Position numbers and translations under genes: made by a program. The notes under the pieces were generated by a model. That model made no database searches. It was given only the letters and a program-made list of their open reading frames with translations, and was not told where the DNA came from. From the NCBI GenBank assembly GCA_031002005.1, contig CM061921.1, positions 177,204,935 to 177,268,934 of the forward strand: a stretch of DNA of 64,000 bases, read 5' to 3'. Of the stretch, positions 48,248 through 58,599 are shown in pieces; position 1 is the first letter of the stretch, and each line of letters opens with the position of its first letter. Source of the stretch: Vandiemenella viatica (lineage: Eukaryota > Arthropoda > Insecta > Orthoptera > Morabidae).

Positions 48248-50032
48248 TCAATCTTTAGACTGGTTTGATGCAATCCTCCATCCCTTCCTATCCTGTGCTA
48301 ACCACTTCATTTCTACATACCCCTTACAATCCACGTCCTCAATTATCTGCTTCATATATTCTAATCTCTGTCTACCTCTGCAGTTCTTACCTTCTACTGT
48401 TCCCTCCACTAACAAATTAACCAATCCAGCATGTCTCAAAATATGACCTACCAGCCTGTCTCTTCTTCCTGTAAGCTTCTTCCATAAACTTCTTTTCTCA
48501 CCCATCATTTCTAAAACTCGTTCATTTCTTACTTTGTCTGTCCACCTAATTTTCAGCATTCTTCTGTAGCACCACATTTCAAATGCTTCAAGTTTCTTTC
48601 TTTCCGGTATTCCTAAAGTCCATGTTTCGCTACCGTAAAGTGCTGTGCTCCACACATAGAGTTTTAAGAAGTTCTTTCTAATTCCTAGATCAATATTTGA
48701 AACTAAAAGGTTTCTCTTTTTCATAAAAGCTATTTTTGCTAGTGCTATTCTGCTTTTAACATCATTCCTGCTTCGGCCATCGGTTGTAATTTTGCTTCCC
48801 AAGTAACAGAACTCACTCACTTCTCCTATTGCATCAGATCCTATTTTTATATTTAATCTGCTAGTATTGGTGTCATTTCTGCTACATTTCATCACTTTTG
48901 TTTTACTTTGATTTGTATTCAGTCCAAAATCTTCCTTCAGTATTTTGTTCATGCCATTGAATAACTTCTCAATATCCTCAGCCCTCTCTGCTAATAAGAC
49001 AATGTCGTCAGCAAATCGTAGCATACTGATTTTTTCTCCCTGAAAACTTATGCCACATGGAAATTTTTCTTTGACTTTCTTCATTGCTTCTTCTACATAC
49101 AAGTTGAATATTAACGGGGATAGACTACAACCTTGTCTCACACCCTTTTTAACTGATGCATGTCTCTCGTGATTCTCTACTTTTATCACTGCCATTTGAT
49201 TCTTATATAGTTTATAGAGGATTCTTCTATCTCGATACTTTAGACCTGACTTCTTTAGAATTTTGAACATCTTGTCCCACCTAACATTATCAAAAGCTTT
49301 TTCTAAATCAACAAATGCCATAAAAGTATCTTTGTTTTTCTTGATCCGCCCTTCAAGTATTAATCTTAAAGACAGAATTGCTTCCCTTGTACCGCGATTT
49401 TTCCTAAACCCAAACTGATCTTCACCTACTATCTCTTCTACTACCCTTTCCATCCTTCTGTATATTATTCTGGTCAGCAATTTTGAAGCATGTGATGTGA
49501 GACTAATTGTGCGATAATTCTCACATTTGTCAGCTTGTGCTTTCTTTGGAAGTGTGAAGATGATATTTTTATTAAAATCAGTTGGAATTTCTCCTGTTTC
49601 ATAACTTTTTGATATCAGCTTGAATAATCTTTCGATTCCTTCCTCTCCTAGAGATTTAAGAAGTTCTGCAGGGATCTCATCAATTCCAACTGCCTTATTT
49701 GCTTTCAAGTCATTCAGAGCTTTATTAAATTCTGTCCTCAAAACAGGATCTCCTAAGTCATCCATGTCGACATCGCCTTCCTTTTCCAATACACTATTGC
49801 TAGAGTCGTCCCCAACATACAGTTTCTCAATGTATTCCTTCCATCTGTTAGCTCTATCTTCTGACCTTAAAAGAGGTTTCCCATCGGCAGCTTTAATGTT
49901 CATACCTCTTTTCTTCATTTCTCCAAAATTCTGTTTGATCTTTCTATATGCAACATCTACTTTTCCTGCAACCATTTCCTTTTCTACTTCTTCACACTTT
50001 TCTTGTAGCCATTTTTCTTTGCTATTTTGCAT
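48248..50032 (-). CDS. LINE reverse transcriptase (ORF, 594 codons)
   Basis: RNA-directed DNA polymerase that copies the LINE transcript at a nicked target site. The frame is uninterrupted for 594 codons. Motifs in order: ENYRTISLTSHASKLL (about residues 171-187), FGFRKNRGTREAIL (207-220), VDLEKAFD with a catalytic Asp (241-248), GVRQGCSLSP (297-306), LRFADDIVLLAE with the FADD active site (338-349), and the C-terminal YGSETWTL and VGHILRH blocks. All polymerase Asps are present. The first Met used here is arbitrary, because the native protein continues upstream through a frameshift into the endonuclease. Related annotated insect proteins are often labelled RNA-directed DNA polymerase from mobile element. 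Confidence 0.9.
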   Translation of the reverse strand: MQNSKEKWLQEKCEEVEKEMVAGKVDVAYRKIKQNFGEMKKRGMNIKAADGKPLLRSEDRANRWKEYIEKLYVGDDSSNSVLEKEGDVDMDDLGDPVLRTEFNKALNDLKANKAVGIDEIPAELLKSLGEEGIERLFKLISKSYETGEIPTDFNKNIIFTLPKKAQADKCENYRTISLTSHASKLLTRIIYRRMERVVEEIVGEDQFGFRKNRGTREAILSLRLILEGRIKKNKDTFMAFVDLEKAFDNVRWDKMFKILKKSGLKYRDRRILYKLYKNQMAVIKVENHERHASVKKGVRQGCSLSPLIFNLYVEEAMKKVKEKFPCGISFQGEKISMLRFADDIVLLAERAEDIEKLFNGMNKILKEDFGLNTNQSKTKVMKCSRNDTNTSRLNIKIGSDAIGEVSEFCYLGSKITTDGRSRNDVKSRIALAKIAFMKKRNLLVSNIDLGIRKNFLKLYVWSTALYGSETWTLGIPERKKLEAFEMWCYRRMLKIRWTDKVRNERVLEMMGEKRSLWKKLTGRRDRLVGHILRHAGLVNLLVEGTVEGKNCRGRQRLEYMKQIIEDVDCKGYVEMKWLAQDRKGWRIASNQSKD

Positions 50033-51110
50033 TTCCTATTTATTTGATTTCTAAATTGCCTGTACTGCTCTTTTCCTGCTTCATCCTGAGCATTTTTGTA
50101 CCTTCTCCTCTGATCGATCAGCTGCAAAATTTCTTCTGTGATCCAAGGTTTTCGGGCAGCTTGTTCCCTAAAGCCTAAGGTTTCTTTGCCAGCTTTCATT
50201 ATTTCGGTCTTTAATGCATTCCATTCGTCCTCTGTTGAGCTCCTTTCACAGTTAATTCTTAGACCTAAGTCTACCATTTCTGCAAATTTTTCTCTTGTGC
50301 TAGATTGTTTCAGTTTATTCACTTCCAGTCTGTTCTGCTTATGCTGCTTCCTTATTCGCTTGAATTTCAGCCTGCACTTCATTACTATCAAATTGTGGTC
50401 CGAGTCTATGTCTGCTCCTGGGTATGCTTTACAGTCTAGAACTTGATTCCTGAATCTCTGTTTGACCATGATATAATCTAGCTGATATCTGCCTGTATCC
50501 CCAGGACGTTTCCAGGTGTATATTCTTCTTGCATGGTTCTTAAAACAGTGTGTTCGCCACTACTAGCTTATATCTTTCACAAAATTCTAGCAACCTGCTT
50601 CCTCGCTCATTTCTTTCTCCTAGACCAAAACTTCCTACAGTATTCCCCTCTTTTCCTTCTCCCACTATTGCATTCCAATCACCCATGATTATTAGATTTT
50701 CCTCCCCTTTCACATATTGGATTAATTCTTCAATTTCAGCGTATATTTTTTCTATTTCTTCGTCATCTTCCTGCGACGTTGGCATATACACTTGTACTAA
50801 TGTGGTTGGGACGGGCTTAGTTTCTAACCTCAACAAAATAATCCTGTCACTAAATTGTTCATAATAACTAACCCGTTTCCCTACTTTCTTGTTCATTACA
50901 AATCCTACACCAGTGACTCCATTGACAGCTTGTGAGCTAATTATCCTGTGTTCCCCAGACAGAAATCCTGTGCGTCCTTCCATTTAATCTCACTAATCCC
51001 AACAACATCTAACTTAAGTTGTTCCATCTCCCTTTTTAAGTTTTCTAACCTACCTGCCCTATTCAGACTTCTAACATTTCACGCTCCGACTCGTAGAATG
51101 TTTCTATCCA
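50033..51110 (-). pseudogene. LINE APE-type endonuclease, three frameshifts
   Basis: Upstream part of the same LINE polyprotein, nicking target DNA. From right to left: NVRSLNRAGRLENLKREMEQ (about 51090-51020, preceded by a stop replacing an Arg codon), then a shift near 50985, a 147-codon frame (50983-50540) with GDWNAIVGE (the DWNA endonuclease motif) and GLGERNERG. An extra T in a T run near 50543 then creates a stop. The frame resumes in 50469-49984 with DSDHNLIVMKCRL (the SDH catalytic motif). A third shift near 50025 joins the RT frame. All catalytic motifs are readable, so damage is limited to a few single-base changes. Confidence 0.85.
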
Positions 51111-51693
51111 TTCTGATGACTCCTCCCTTAGCAGTCCCCACCCGGAGATCCGATTGGGGGACTATTTTACCTCCGGAATATTTTACCCAGGAAGAAAGCC
51201 ATCATGGTATATGTAATTTGAGAGGATTACATGTCCTCGGGATACCCTTTGGGTCTTTAATGCAGTGGTTTCCCGTTGCCTTCTGCATCCCCATGCCGTT
51301 GATCATTTCTGATTCATCCGCCTTTAGGGGCCGTTCCAACCCGAAGGGCAAGAGGGTGCCCTGAACCGCTCCCCGCTCTTCCGCCCTCTTTTCAGAGGCC
51401 GTTGGCAAGCAATGGGTGACTCCTTATACCGGGAATCTTTCAGTCGCCAGAGCCTCGTCCGTGCAAACAGGGTGCACCACGTGAAGGAGAGGTTGACATT
51501 TGGTTGGAAAAGACTAGTATAGTCTCTCCCAAACCCTTACACCCCGAAAGATATATATACACGTAGAAAAACTGAAAAACACTGTATGAAAATAAACACA
51601 TACTTGAGCTGGCTGTATGCCCTAAAAAAGCCAAATGCCATATAAAAATAAAAATAAAATAATAATAATAATAAAAAAAAACTGCACAGATTC

Positions 51694-53160
51694 CGACGTT
51701 ATACTGCCCACAAGTTACCAGACGCGGTGGAAAGGAGTATTATTCACGACTGCAGTTAATTCATGAAATCGATATTGCTTGGCGGGAGATGTTGAACATT
51801 TATTTTATTGAATTTAAAAAATACAATAACATGGATCTTTGTTATTGGAAATCCAAGTGGAGTAATTTTCGTAATAATTTCTTCTCGTAATCCAAGCTTC
51901 ACAGATTTTCTGTACACATTAGATACAGGCATTGCAAGTGTTGTGGTTGGATTAGGTATGCGGGAAGGTGGGACAGCACTTATAATTAATAATAAATAAA
52001 TAATATTACCAGCTACTGATTGCCTGTTAGTTACTTAACATGCCGTTAGTGTATTCAATATCCAAGGTTAACTGTTAATGTATAACATCCCACGTTGATT
52101 ACTATAAATGAATGCTCTTTCCATATACTATAATTGCTGCATTTGTTAACGGTTTCTACAAAAGGAAAATATTCCTCTATTTTAGTGAATGTGAATAACT
52201 TTATCACTTTCCCCTTCTGCACCCCAAGAACATATAATATTTTGTTAGTCATATTTAGTTACGAAATACTAAGAAGAGAATTCTTTCACGGAGTTAAATG
52301 GCTGTTGAAGTAAAATCTCTTTCTGTCTGGATTTCAGTCTATTAGGTTTTAGTAAATAACATTTTATTTTCTGTAGTAAGACAGAGAATGAAGAAGCTCC
52401 AGTTAATTTATCCCTTTCTGTACACTTGAAAACGGCTTTAAAAAATTATATTTATTCCTGTTATTATAGTTATGTATGCTAGTAGCATTGAGACTAAAGT
52501 GTTTAGGATTCTCCACTACAAAAGACAGTAGGGAGTATATGCTTTGTGCTAGTATTGTAAGTACACCTAGATTTCGAAACGGATTTGTGCACGATGTCCG
52601 CGCACTTGTAGACAAATAACTCTTAAGAGTACGTAATTATGACTTAAATACTGTCTATGCTTATTAGTCTTTCCCCAGAAGGAGTTGTGGGCGTTGACAT
52701 ACGTACGTCTATATCATTGGTTTTTTATATTAACTATTAAGAATCTTTCATTCGTAGATTGCTTGGGTAATGGTTTCGTCCATCGCCAAAGCGTATCTTT
52801 TTCAGTTATATTAACTATTGGCTTCCGAAGGCAGTGAATCGGTATTTTACAATACGAGGAACTAAAAATAGCAAAGAAATACAAGTTCCTCACATGGCAG
52901 CTTGGTCATTTTTTAATCTCTCAAATCAGGTTTCGACAATCGCGTCGCTTAAAATTTTTATCACTTGTACACTGATTCGAAATGAAAACAGTGTCCAGTT
53001 TGCTTGACTACATAATAATCGCCCACCTATAAATCCCAAGTGTGCACCTAGCCTTAAGGTGGCATTTGCCGGAGGCGCCGGTCTAGCTATCAACAGCGGG
53101 CCGTGGGAAGAGAGCCGCGTCACCCAGTCGGTAAACATCAAACGCCCGGGTAGCTGAAAC
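51694..53160. other. Unidentified segment inside the Tc1-like element
   Basis: About 1.5 kb, together with roughly 80 bp left of the SINE (about 47970-48046), that is not recognisable as Tc1 sequence. It separates the transposase C-terminus from its catalytic body. It is AT-rich to about 52900 and GC-rich near 53060-53155. No open frame, inverted repeat or duplication was identified, so its nature is unknown. Confidence 0.4.
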
Positions 53161-54181
53161 GACATTAGGTAACGTGTTGGGGATGTTGCGAGGGATAACC
53201 ATCGATCTTCAAGGACCCTTCTACGCTTATCTCACCTGTGCGCTTGTCACCGACCATGTGATCTAATGTGTCTACTCCAGGCATCCAAGACATGCTTTAT
53301 TTGGGACACATCTGGGGACTGTGGGGTCCAAATTGTGATCGTAACCAATTGCAAGGCTTGTGTTGTGATGGCCACAGTATGAGGATGTGCATTATCCGGT
53401 TGGAAGATGCGATTTGGATGGTGGACATGATGGGTATCACAATAGAAGGCAGCACTCCGTCCACATAGCGGTGGTCTGTTATTGTGCCTTCAACAACAAC
53501 CAAGTCAGTCCAGCTGTCGAAAACTGATTTTCCCCAAACCAAGACGCCAGTGGCTGGACCTGTGTGACAAACCATTTCTCCACTATGCCTGCGAACAAAT
53601 TGTCGATTATCGCTTTGCCACAGACAGAATCGAGACTCGTCTCTAAACACAAATGTACGCCATTCACGTGTCCATTTTCGTTTTACATTACGCCATGTTA
53701 GAAGATGCTGACAATGAAATCAGGTTAATGGAACACATTGCATAGAGGCCAGATAGTGTAACCAGCTGCAATCAGTTGGTTTAGAATCGTCCTGGTTGTG
53801 ACTCTCTCAGTAACGCTTTCATTCACCGTAAAACAAGTCTGTATACTGACATTGCACTACGGCCAATACTTCGGGAGATTTCACGATATGAAGCACCCAT
53901 TTCAAACACGGGGGGTGTGGAGGGTCGTCACTTTTCACCTTGACATACTTGGTCAACAAGAACTTGTAGACATAAAAGTGACATCTTACATCACACAGTT
54001 CACAACTTATACGCTAAAAAGCATAGAAATTTTGCATTACAAAATAGCCCTGCAATTCTCATACTCTAAAACTTTCAATTTTTAATCATTCAATACTCTT
54101 CATATGGGGATACGTGGGGCCAAATTTCATTCAGTTATTACAACTCCGTCTGGTTGTTGCACTTTTAATTTCCGCCAGTGA

Positions 54182-55345
54182 ATATATATTTTGTATCGGA
54201 CTACGCGGACTACGTGACACTGGCGTCCAATGTTGGAGGACATGAGCTCTACCCGTCAGTTCCCGAACATTTACCCTTTTGGAGGATTGTTGCGTTGTCA
54301 TCTGTCTGCGAAACATGTAACTATTTTTTTGTGATAAGTGTATTTTTGTTTGTAAAATGTTTAGTTAATGAGTGGGGGATGCCCGAACATCGCGATTCAG
54401 TGTGGTGGCGCCTTAAACAAAAGTAATTTCGCTTCCGTTCGGGTACCAAGGAATATCACACATTTCTTTCTGGTGATGAACTATCTCTCTCTGTGTAGGA
54501 AAGCGAAAGATTTTGTTTTCATGGCCAAACTATGTGAACGAAATGTGCAGTGAACTTTGAAAATCTTCAAACTTCAGTCCATTTGAATTGGCGTCGATGA
54601 AACACTGAGCTTGCTCTTCCTGTCAGGAGGGTAATACTGGGCGCGTTGAATGAGTGCTGGGAGAGCGGTGTCGCTTCGGACATTCGATACCGGACACTCT
54701 GGCCCTATTACAACTGCTCACTACGCGGCAATAACATGCACGTGGAGTTACCTTTGCTGCTAAGGGAGAATTTCGTCTGTAATCGTTATATTAAGAAGCG
54801 ACGATTCATCAGCGTTGAGCTAGTATAACGATGTCATGTCACCTTTGAAAAAAATCCAAATGAGAAAAACTTAGACATTTTTGGAGTATGCCAAAGCGTA
54901 GCTGTACTGTTTTAATTAATTTTGTGATTGCACAGATGGGTGTAAATTCAGATAGCCTTCATGCCCATTCGTTTGTCTCATGACGCCTGCTTTCGAATAT
55001 GGGATTATTGCTTGTCTGATTTCCTCTTTGTCCAAATAACAGTTCTAATCAACGTGTAGTGGCATAAAGAAGTCACATTCACAGTTTTATTAATTACCAG
55101 CTTTGCCTAACATGGATTGCAACCTCTCTTTTTCTTTCTTAAGTGGGTACGCATATATAAAACAGAAACATTTACGTGTTCAAAATAAACGAAAGACAAT
55201 GATTTTTATGAATTAAATTGATATTGAAAAAGTTATAGTGCTTTGGGTATACAATATTTTCGGTGTTTCGTTTTCTGCAAAAACAAACTCATGGTTTTAT
55301 CCGGTTTTGATAGTGCTTAGCACACCTGTGTTTAAAAACAGAGCG
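54182..55345. other. No gene recognised
   Basis: AT-rich. A short open plus-strand stretch at 54178-54426 and GC-richer patch near 54640-54740 have no recognisable content. The last 60 bp (GATAGTGCTTAGCACACCTG) begins the SINE/Helitron-type repeat that continues after the mariner. Confidence 0.35.
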
Positions 55346-55375
55346 GTATGGTAACTCAGTGGTTAAAGCTATTTA

Positions 55376-56804
55376 CACAGACGGAAAAAAAAATCCCAAC
55401 ACCAAGAAAAAATTATTGTAGAGTAATGAAATTTGGACAATGCATTTGTCAAGTTAACATGTTTAATTGATTAAATTTTCAAGATCACAGGTTAATTTAA
55501 GCTCAAGAAAATGCATTTCAAATGTGAAATACTGTTAAATTAATAGCCGGTGTAACCTCCAGAATTTTGAATGCAAGCCTGCAAACGTGAATGCATTGTG
55601 TCATACAGGTTTCGAATGTCACTTTGTGGTATGGGAGTTCCATGCTTGTTGTACTTGTGCTGTCAATACTGGGACGGTCAGTGCTGGCTGTGGATGATGC
55701 TGGAGTTGTCGTCCAATGATATCCCATACGTGTTCAATTGGAGACAGATCTGGTGATCTCGCAGGCCAAGGTAACATGTCGACACTCTGTAGAGCACGTT
55801 GCGAGACAACAGCGGTATGAGGGCGAGCGTTATCCTGTTGAAAAACTCCCCCTTGAATGCTGTTCATGAATGGCAGCACTACAGGTTGAATTACCAGACT
55901 GACGTACAAATTTGCAGTCAGTGTGTTTGGTATAACCACAAGAGTGCTCCTGCTGTCATAGGAAATTGCTCCCCAGACCATGACTCCAGGTGTAGGTCCA
56001 GTGTGTCTAGGCCGCAGACAGTTTGGTTGCAGGCGTTCCCCTGGCCTCCTTCTGACCAACACTCGGCCATCACTGGCACCAAGGCAGAACCTGCTTTCAT
56101 CAGAAAACACAACAGATCTCCACTCCGTCCTCCAATGAGCTCTGGCTTGACACCACTGGAGTCGCAAACGGCGATGGCTTGTAGTCAGTGGAATGCACGC
56201 TACAGGGCGCCTGGCTCGGAGCTGTCCTTGAAGTAACCGATTTCTAACAGTTCGTTGTGTCACTGTGGTACCAACTGCAGCTCGAATTTCTGCCGCAGAC
56301 GCAGTACGATGCGCCACAGCTGTACGCCGAATACGGCGGTCTTCCCTCTCAGTAGTGCCACGTGGCCTCCCGGAACCCGGTCTTCTTGAGGCAGTACCAT
56401 CCCTTGACCACTGCACCCAACAATCATGCACAGTGGATACATTCCGGCCAAGTCTTTCTGCAATATCGCGAAAAGAAAATCCACCTTCTCGTAGCCCTAT
56501 TACACGACCTCGTTCAAACTCGGTGAGCTGTTGATAATGGCTTCTTCGTCTTCTTAAAGGCATTCTTGGCTAACATCAACTCACTATGTCAAATCTCAGC
56601 GGTAAATAACGTTCACAAACTTTACAGCGCGTATTTAAAGCAAACCTGATTTGCAAGCTCTGAGTAGCGCTACTAGCGCCACACTTATGCGCGAAGCGCG
56701 AAATTTGAATCGATGTCATCTTTCAGATGTATAAACACGCCTACCAAATTTCGTTTATCTAACACAAGTCTTTCTTGGTGTTGGGATTTTTTTTTCCGTC
56801 TGTG
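55376..56804 (-). mobile_element. Tc1/mariner element, 1429 bp, perfect 34-bp inverted repeats
   Basis: The left repeat (55376-55409) and the right repeat (56771-56804) are identical on opposite strands, starting CACAGACGGAAAAAAAAATC and ending CCAAGAAA. TA flanks both ends (55374-55375, 56805-56806). The single gene runs on the minus strand. Identical repeats and an almost intact gene indicate recent transposition. This is the youngest-looking DNA transposon in the window. Confidence 0.95.
55619..56563 (-). CDS. Tc1/mariner transposase, C-terminus lost by frameshift
   Basis: DDE transposase that binds the element's inverted repeats and moves it to TA sites in the nucleus. The frame is 314 codons. 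Residues 10-60 hold the first helix-turn-helix (LTEFERGRVIGLREGG), 63-69 an AT-hook-like GRPRG, 85-120 the second helix-turn-helix. The catalytic residues are Asp155 (FSDESRF), Asp244 (QQDNARPHT) and Glu277 (SPIEHVWD), with 32 residues between the last two. The frame ends at QQAWNSHTTK. One extra C near 55637 shifts it; removing it would continue the frame to a stop at 55540-55542 through about 30 more residues ending NSGGYTGY. The Met is the first in frame and directly follows the leader. Activity is doubtful without the tail. Confidence 0.92.
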   Translation of the reverse strand: MPLRRRRSHYQQLTEFERGRVIGLREGGFSFRDIAERLGRNVSTVHDCWVQWSRDGTASRRPGSGRPRGTTEREDRRIRRTAVAHRTASAAEIRAAVGTTVTQRTVRNRLLQGQLRARRPVACIPLTTSHRRLRLQWCQARAHWRTEWRSVVFSDESRFCLGASDGRVLVRRRPGERLQPNCLRPRHTGPTPGVMVWGAISYDSRSTLVVIPNTLTANLYVSLVIQPVVLPFMNSIQGGVFQQDNARPHTAVVSQRALQSVDMLPWPARSPDLSPIEHVWDIIGRQLQHHPQPALTVPVLTAQVQQAWNSHTTK

Positions 56805-57654
56805 TATTTCAAACGTTTTTTTTTGGTCTGGTCTCAGGTTCAAATTCCGGTGCAAGTTGAAATTTTTAAGAGTTGTATACGATCAATTGCTTAGTATGCC
56901 CCCTTCGGTAGGATCTAACCAACCTGCGGGTTGTGGACTAAGTTAGACTTTTTTTAACTTTAAAACAAAGTGAAAAAATACTGTCTACAGCGTTTCTCGG
57001 CTGCTTGATATGAAAGTTCTAATGTTTTATCCCTTTAGATGGGAGTGTAGTAAAAATCCTTCATCAGCATCATCATTTGCAGATTTCCCTACCGATACAA
57101 AAAACGGAAAAGTTGCTTGTATAAATTAGTACTAAGAGGGCAGAAGGGGAATAGCGAGTGCAGTTTTTTAAATTAAATGTAAACTTCAGTTTTCATTTAT
57201 TTTAAAACAACTGTGTGAAAAGTTCCTTCAGGATGGGATAGAAACTGTAGATTTTTTTAAATTTCAAGTTCGATTTTCTTGGACAGCAACTATCTAGTCT
57301 GAATCAGTCCAACCCCGTTTGACAGGAAATGTTGGGGGCTTTCAGAATATGAAACATATCCCTATCCACTTTGGTTATTTTTCATACCACTTTCGAGATA
57401 TTTGCAAAAAGACTGAATAGCTCTAAGTGTAAATTTTACTCAAGGGAGAATGGTGGGTTTTTGTAAACCAAATGTAGGAAATATTTGTCTCGTGTTCTAA
57501 AGTAAACGTGTGCAAAGTTCCATCGAAATCGGATACAAATAGTGGGTTTGTATAAAAAATTATGGGCGGTAAAGGAGTAGAAGGATTGGATTTTGCAAAC
57601 CAAATTTAGACAGTATTTTTCTCTTTGTTTTAAAGTAAAAAAAAAAGAACCTAA

Positions 57655-57803
57655 CTTAGTCCACTACTGGAAGGGGCCATACTAACCCGTTGATCATATA
57701 CAACTCTTAGAAATTCCTGCTTTCACCGGAATTTGAACCTGGGACCAGGCCAAGAAGGTTTTGAACGTAAGAGCCTTAACCATTAAGCTATCAGACCGCT
57801 ATG
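57655..57803 (-). mobile_element. SINE-C copy
   Basis: Minus strand: head AGCGGTCTGATAGCTTAATG (right edge, box A), box B GGTTCAAATTCCGG at about 57725-57740, then AGCAGGAATTTCTAAGAGTT. It corresponds to the mariner-split SINE at 55351 but is uninterrupted. Confidence 0.75.
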
Positions 57804-57984
57804 TTTTTTTAAGTATGGGTGTGCTAAGTACTATCAAACCATGATAAAAACTAGGCGTTAGTATGAACAACGTTGGCAAAAATTTAGGGCTGGCGTAAAG
57901 TAGGAGGGGGATTACCTTTTTGTAAACCAAAAGTAGACAGTATTTTTCTCTTTGCTTTAAAGTGATGAAACTAACTTAGTTTAC

Positions 57985-58180
57985 AACCCGAAGGTTGGTT
58001 GAATCCTCCCGAAGGAGGTGCACCAGCCCATTGTTTCAGAGGCAGGAACGTTCGGGCGTCGCTCAGATGATCAAATACAACTCCTAAGAATTCCTGCTTC
58101 CCCTTGGATTTGAAACCGGGGCCTAAGACAGAAACTGCCGTAAGTAATTGCCGTAAATATACAGCTACAGACCATTTTGT
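57985..58180 (-). mobile_element. SINE-C copy
   Basis: Minus strand: damaged box B (GGTTTCAAATCC, about 58110), followed by AGCAGGAATTCTTAGGAGTT and TTTGATCATCTGAGCGACGC, a part missing from the 57655 copy. The head is eroded. Confidence 0.65.
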
Positions 58181-58369
58181 TTTGAAGCATACGTGTGGTA
58201 AGTACTATCAAAGTTGGATTAAAAACTGTGGGTTTGTATGAACAAGGTTGGCAAAAATTAAGGTGATGCGGTGAAGTAAGGAGAACAGTGGTTTCTGTTT
58301 GCACACCAAATGTAGACATTATTTTCTGTTTGTTAATTTAAAAAAAAAAAAAAACTCAGTCTACATCCC

Positions 58370-58598
58370 GAAGGTTGACTGAATTATTTCGAAGGTGTAC
58401 TAAGCTATTGTGTCACAGTAGGACGACAAAATCTTTTCCTCTGGGACCTACAGTACGTGGAATCCAAACCACGGACCTGGCGTATCTCGAGTGATCAAAT
58501 ACCACGCTTAAAAGTTTCAGCTTCCACCGTGATCTAAACCTGGGAATTTTCGAAAGTAATTCCGTTAACTAGTGAGCTTCCAGACCGCTCTTTTTTTA
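58370..58598 (-). mobile_element. SINE-C/B-like copy
   Basis: Minus strand: head GCGGTCTGGAAGCTCACTAG (about 58590-58571), a damaged box B (AGGTTTAGATCAC), then ATTTGATCACTCGAGATACG and the CCGTGGTTTGGATTCCACGT block that SINE-B also carries, suggesting B and C are related families. Confidence 0.65.
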
Positions 58599-58599
58599 T

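Larger units (their letters stand above)
48219..51545 (-). mobile_element. RTE-like LINE, near full length (3.3 kb)
   Basis: Flanked by GAAAGATATATATA at 48205-48218 and 51546-51559, a 14-bp target duplication in the SINE's own sequence. The minus-strand order is: 5' leader from GTGTAAGGGTTTGGGAGAG (51545), endonuclease (about 51110-50400), linker, reverse transcriptase (48248-50032), and a very short 3' end with a T/TA tail. Length and endonuclease-RT layout fit the RTE clade; the protein resembles RTE/BovB-type RTs by motif. The coding region carries three single-base frameshifts and one in-frame stop, so this copy looks recent but dead. Fragments of the family occur at 7185, 11731, 27900, 29885 and 39328. 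Confidence 0.9.
48061..51679 (+). mobile_element. tRNA-derived SINE (SINE-D), split by a LINE
   Basis: The left part (48061-48218) starts GCCGGCCTCGGTAGCGTAGG (box A) and has box B GGTTCGAGTCC at about 48116. The right part (51560-51679) ends in an A-rich tail ((AAT)n plus A run). The two parts total 278 bp. A perfect 14-bp target duplication, AACTGCACAGATTC, flanks the pair at 48047-48060 and 51680-51693, showing one insertion that a LINE later interrupted. Confidence 0.9.
47666..54180 (-). mobile_element. Tc1-like element hosting nested insertions
   Basis: The ends are inverted repeats: CACTGGCGGAAATTAAAA at the left after TA (47664-47665), and its complement TTTTAATTTCCGCCAGTG ending at 54180, 18 of 18 matching and 23 of 25 over the next bases. 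The minus-strand transposase is split. Its body lies at 54100-53160: DESRFCLWQSDNRQFVRR (about 53640-53590), VCHTGPATGVLVWG (about 53565-53525), PDNAHPHT with the second Asp (about 53395-53370), then SPDVSQIKHVLD, where the family catalytic Glu is Lys. Its C-terminus (RIYECIGALGGRTSY) lies at about 47815-47860. Subtracting the nested LINE and SINE still leaves 2.9 kb, too long for Tc1, so more foreign DNA is inside (51694-53160). Confidence 0.75.
55351..56950 (+). mobile_element. SINE (SINE-C) split by a mariner element
   Basis: The left fragment GCGGTATGGTAACTCAGTGG (box A) ends at 55375. The right fragment from 56805 contains box B, AGGTTCAAATTCCGG (about 56840-56854), then AGAGTTGTATACGATCA and a GTTGTGGACTAAGTTAG end. 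The two parts match the intact copies at 57655-58748 (read on minus), with a TA duplication at the junction. A SINE with the mariner removed would be contiguous. Confidence 0.8.

Noticed and set aside
49620..50446. Long plus-strand open frames opposite the LINE (144 and 102 codons)
   Set aside because: They are antisense shadows of the LINE linker and endonuclease and follow its codon bias.
55799..56534. Plus-strand open frames of 145 and 89 codons
   Set aside because: Antisense of the mariner transposase.
56585..56700. Extra gene-like signal upstream of the mariner transposase
   Set aside because: This is the element's own untranslated leader between the start codon and the right inverted repeat.
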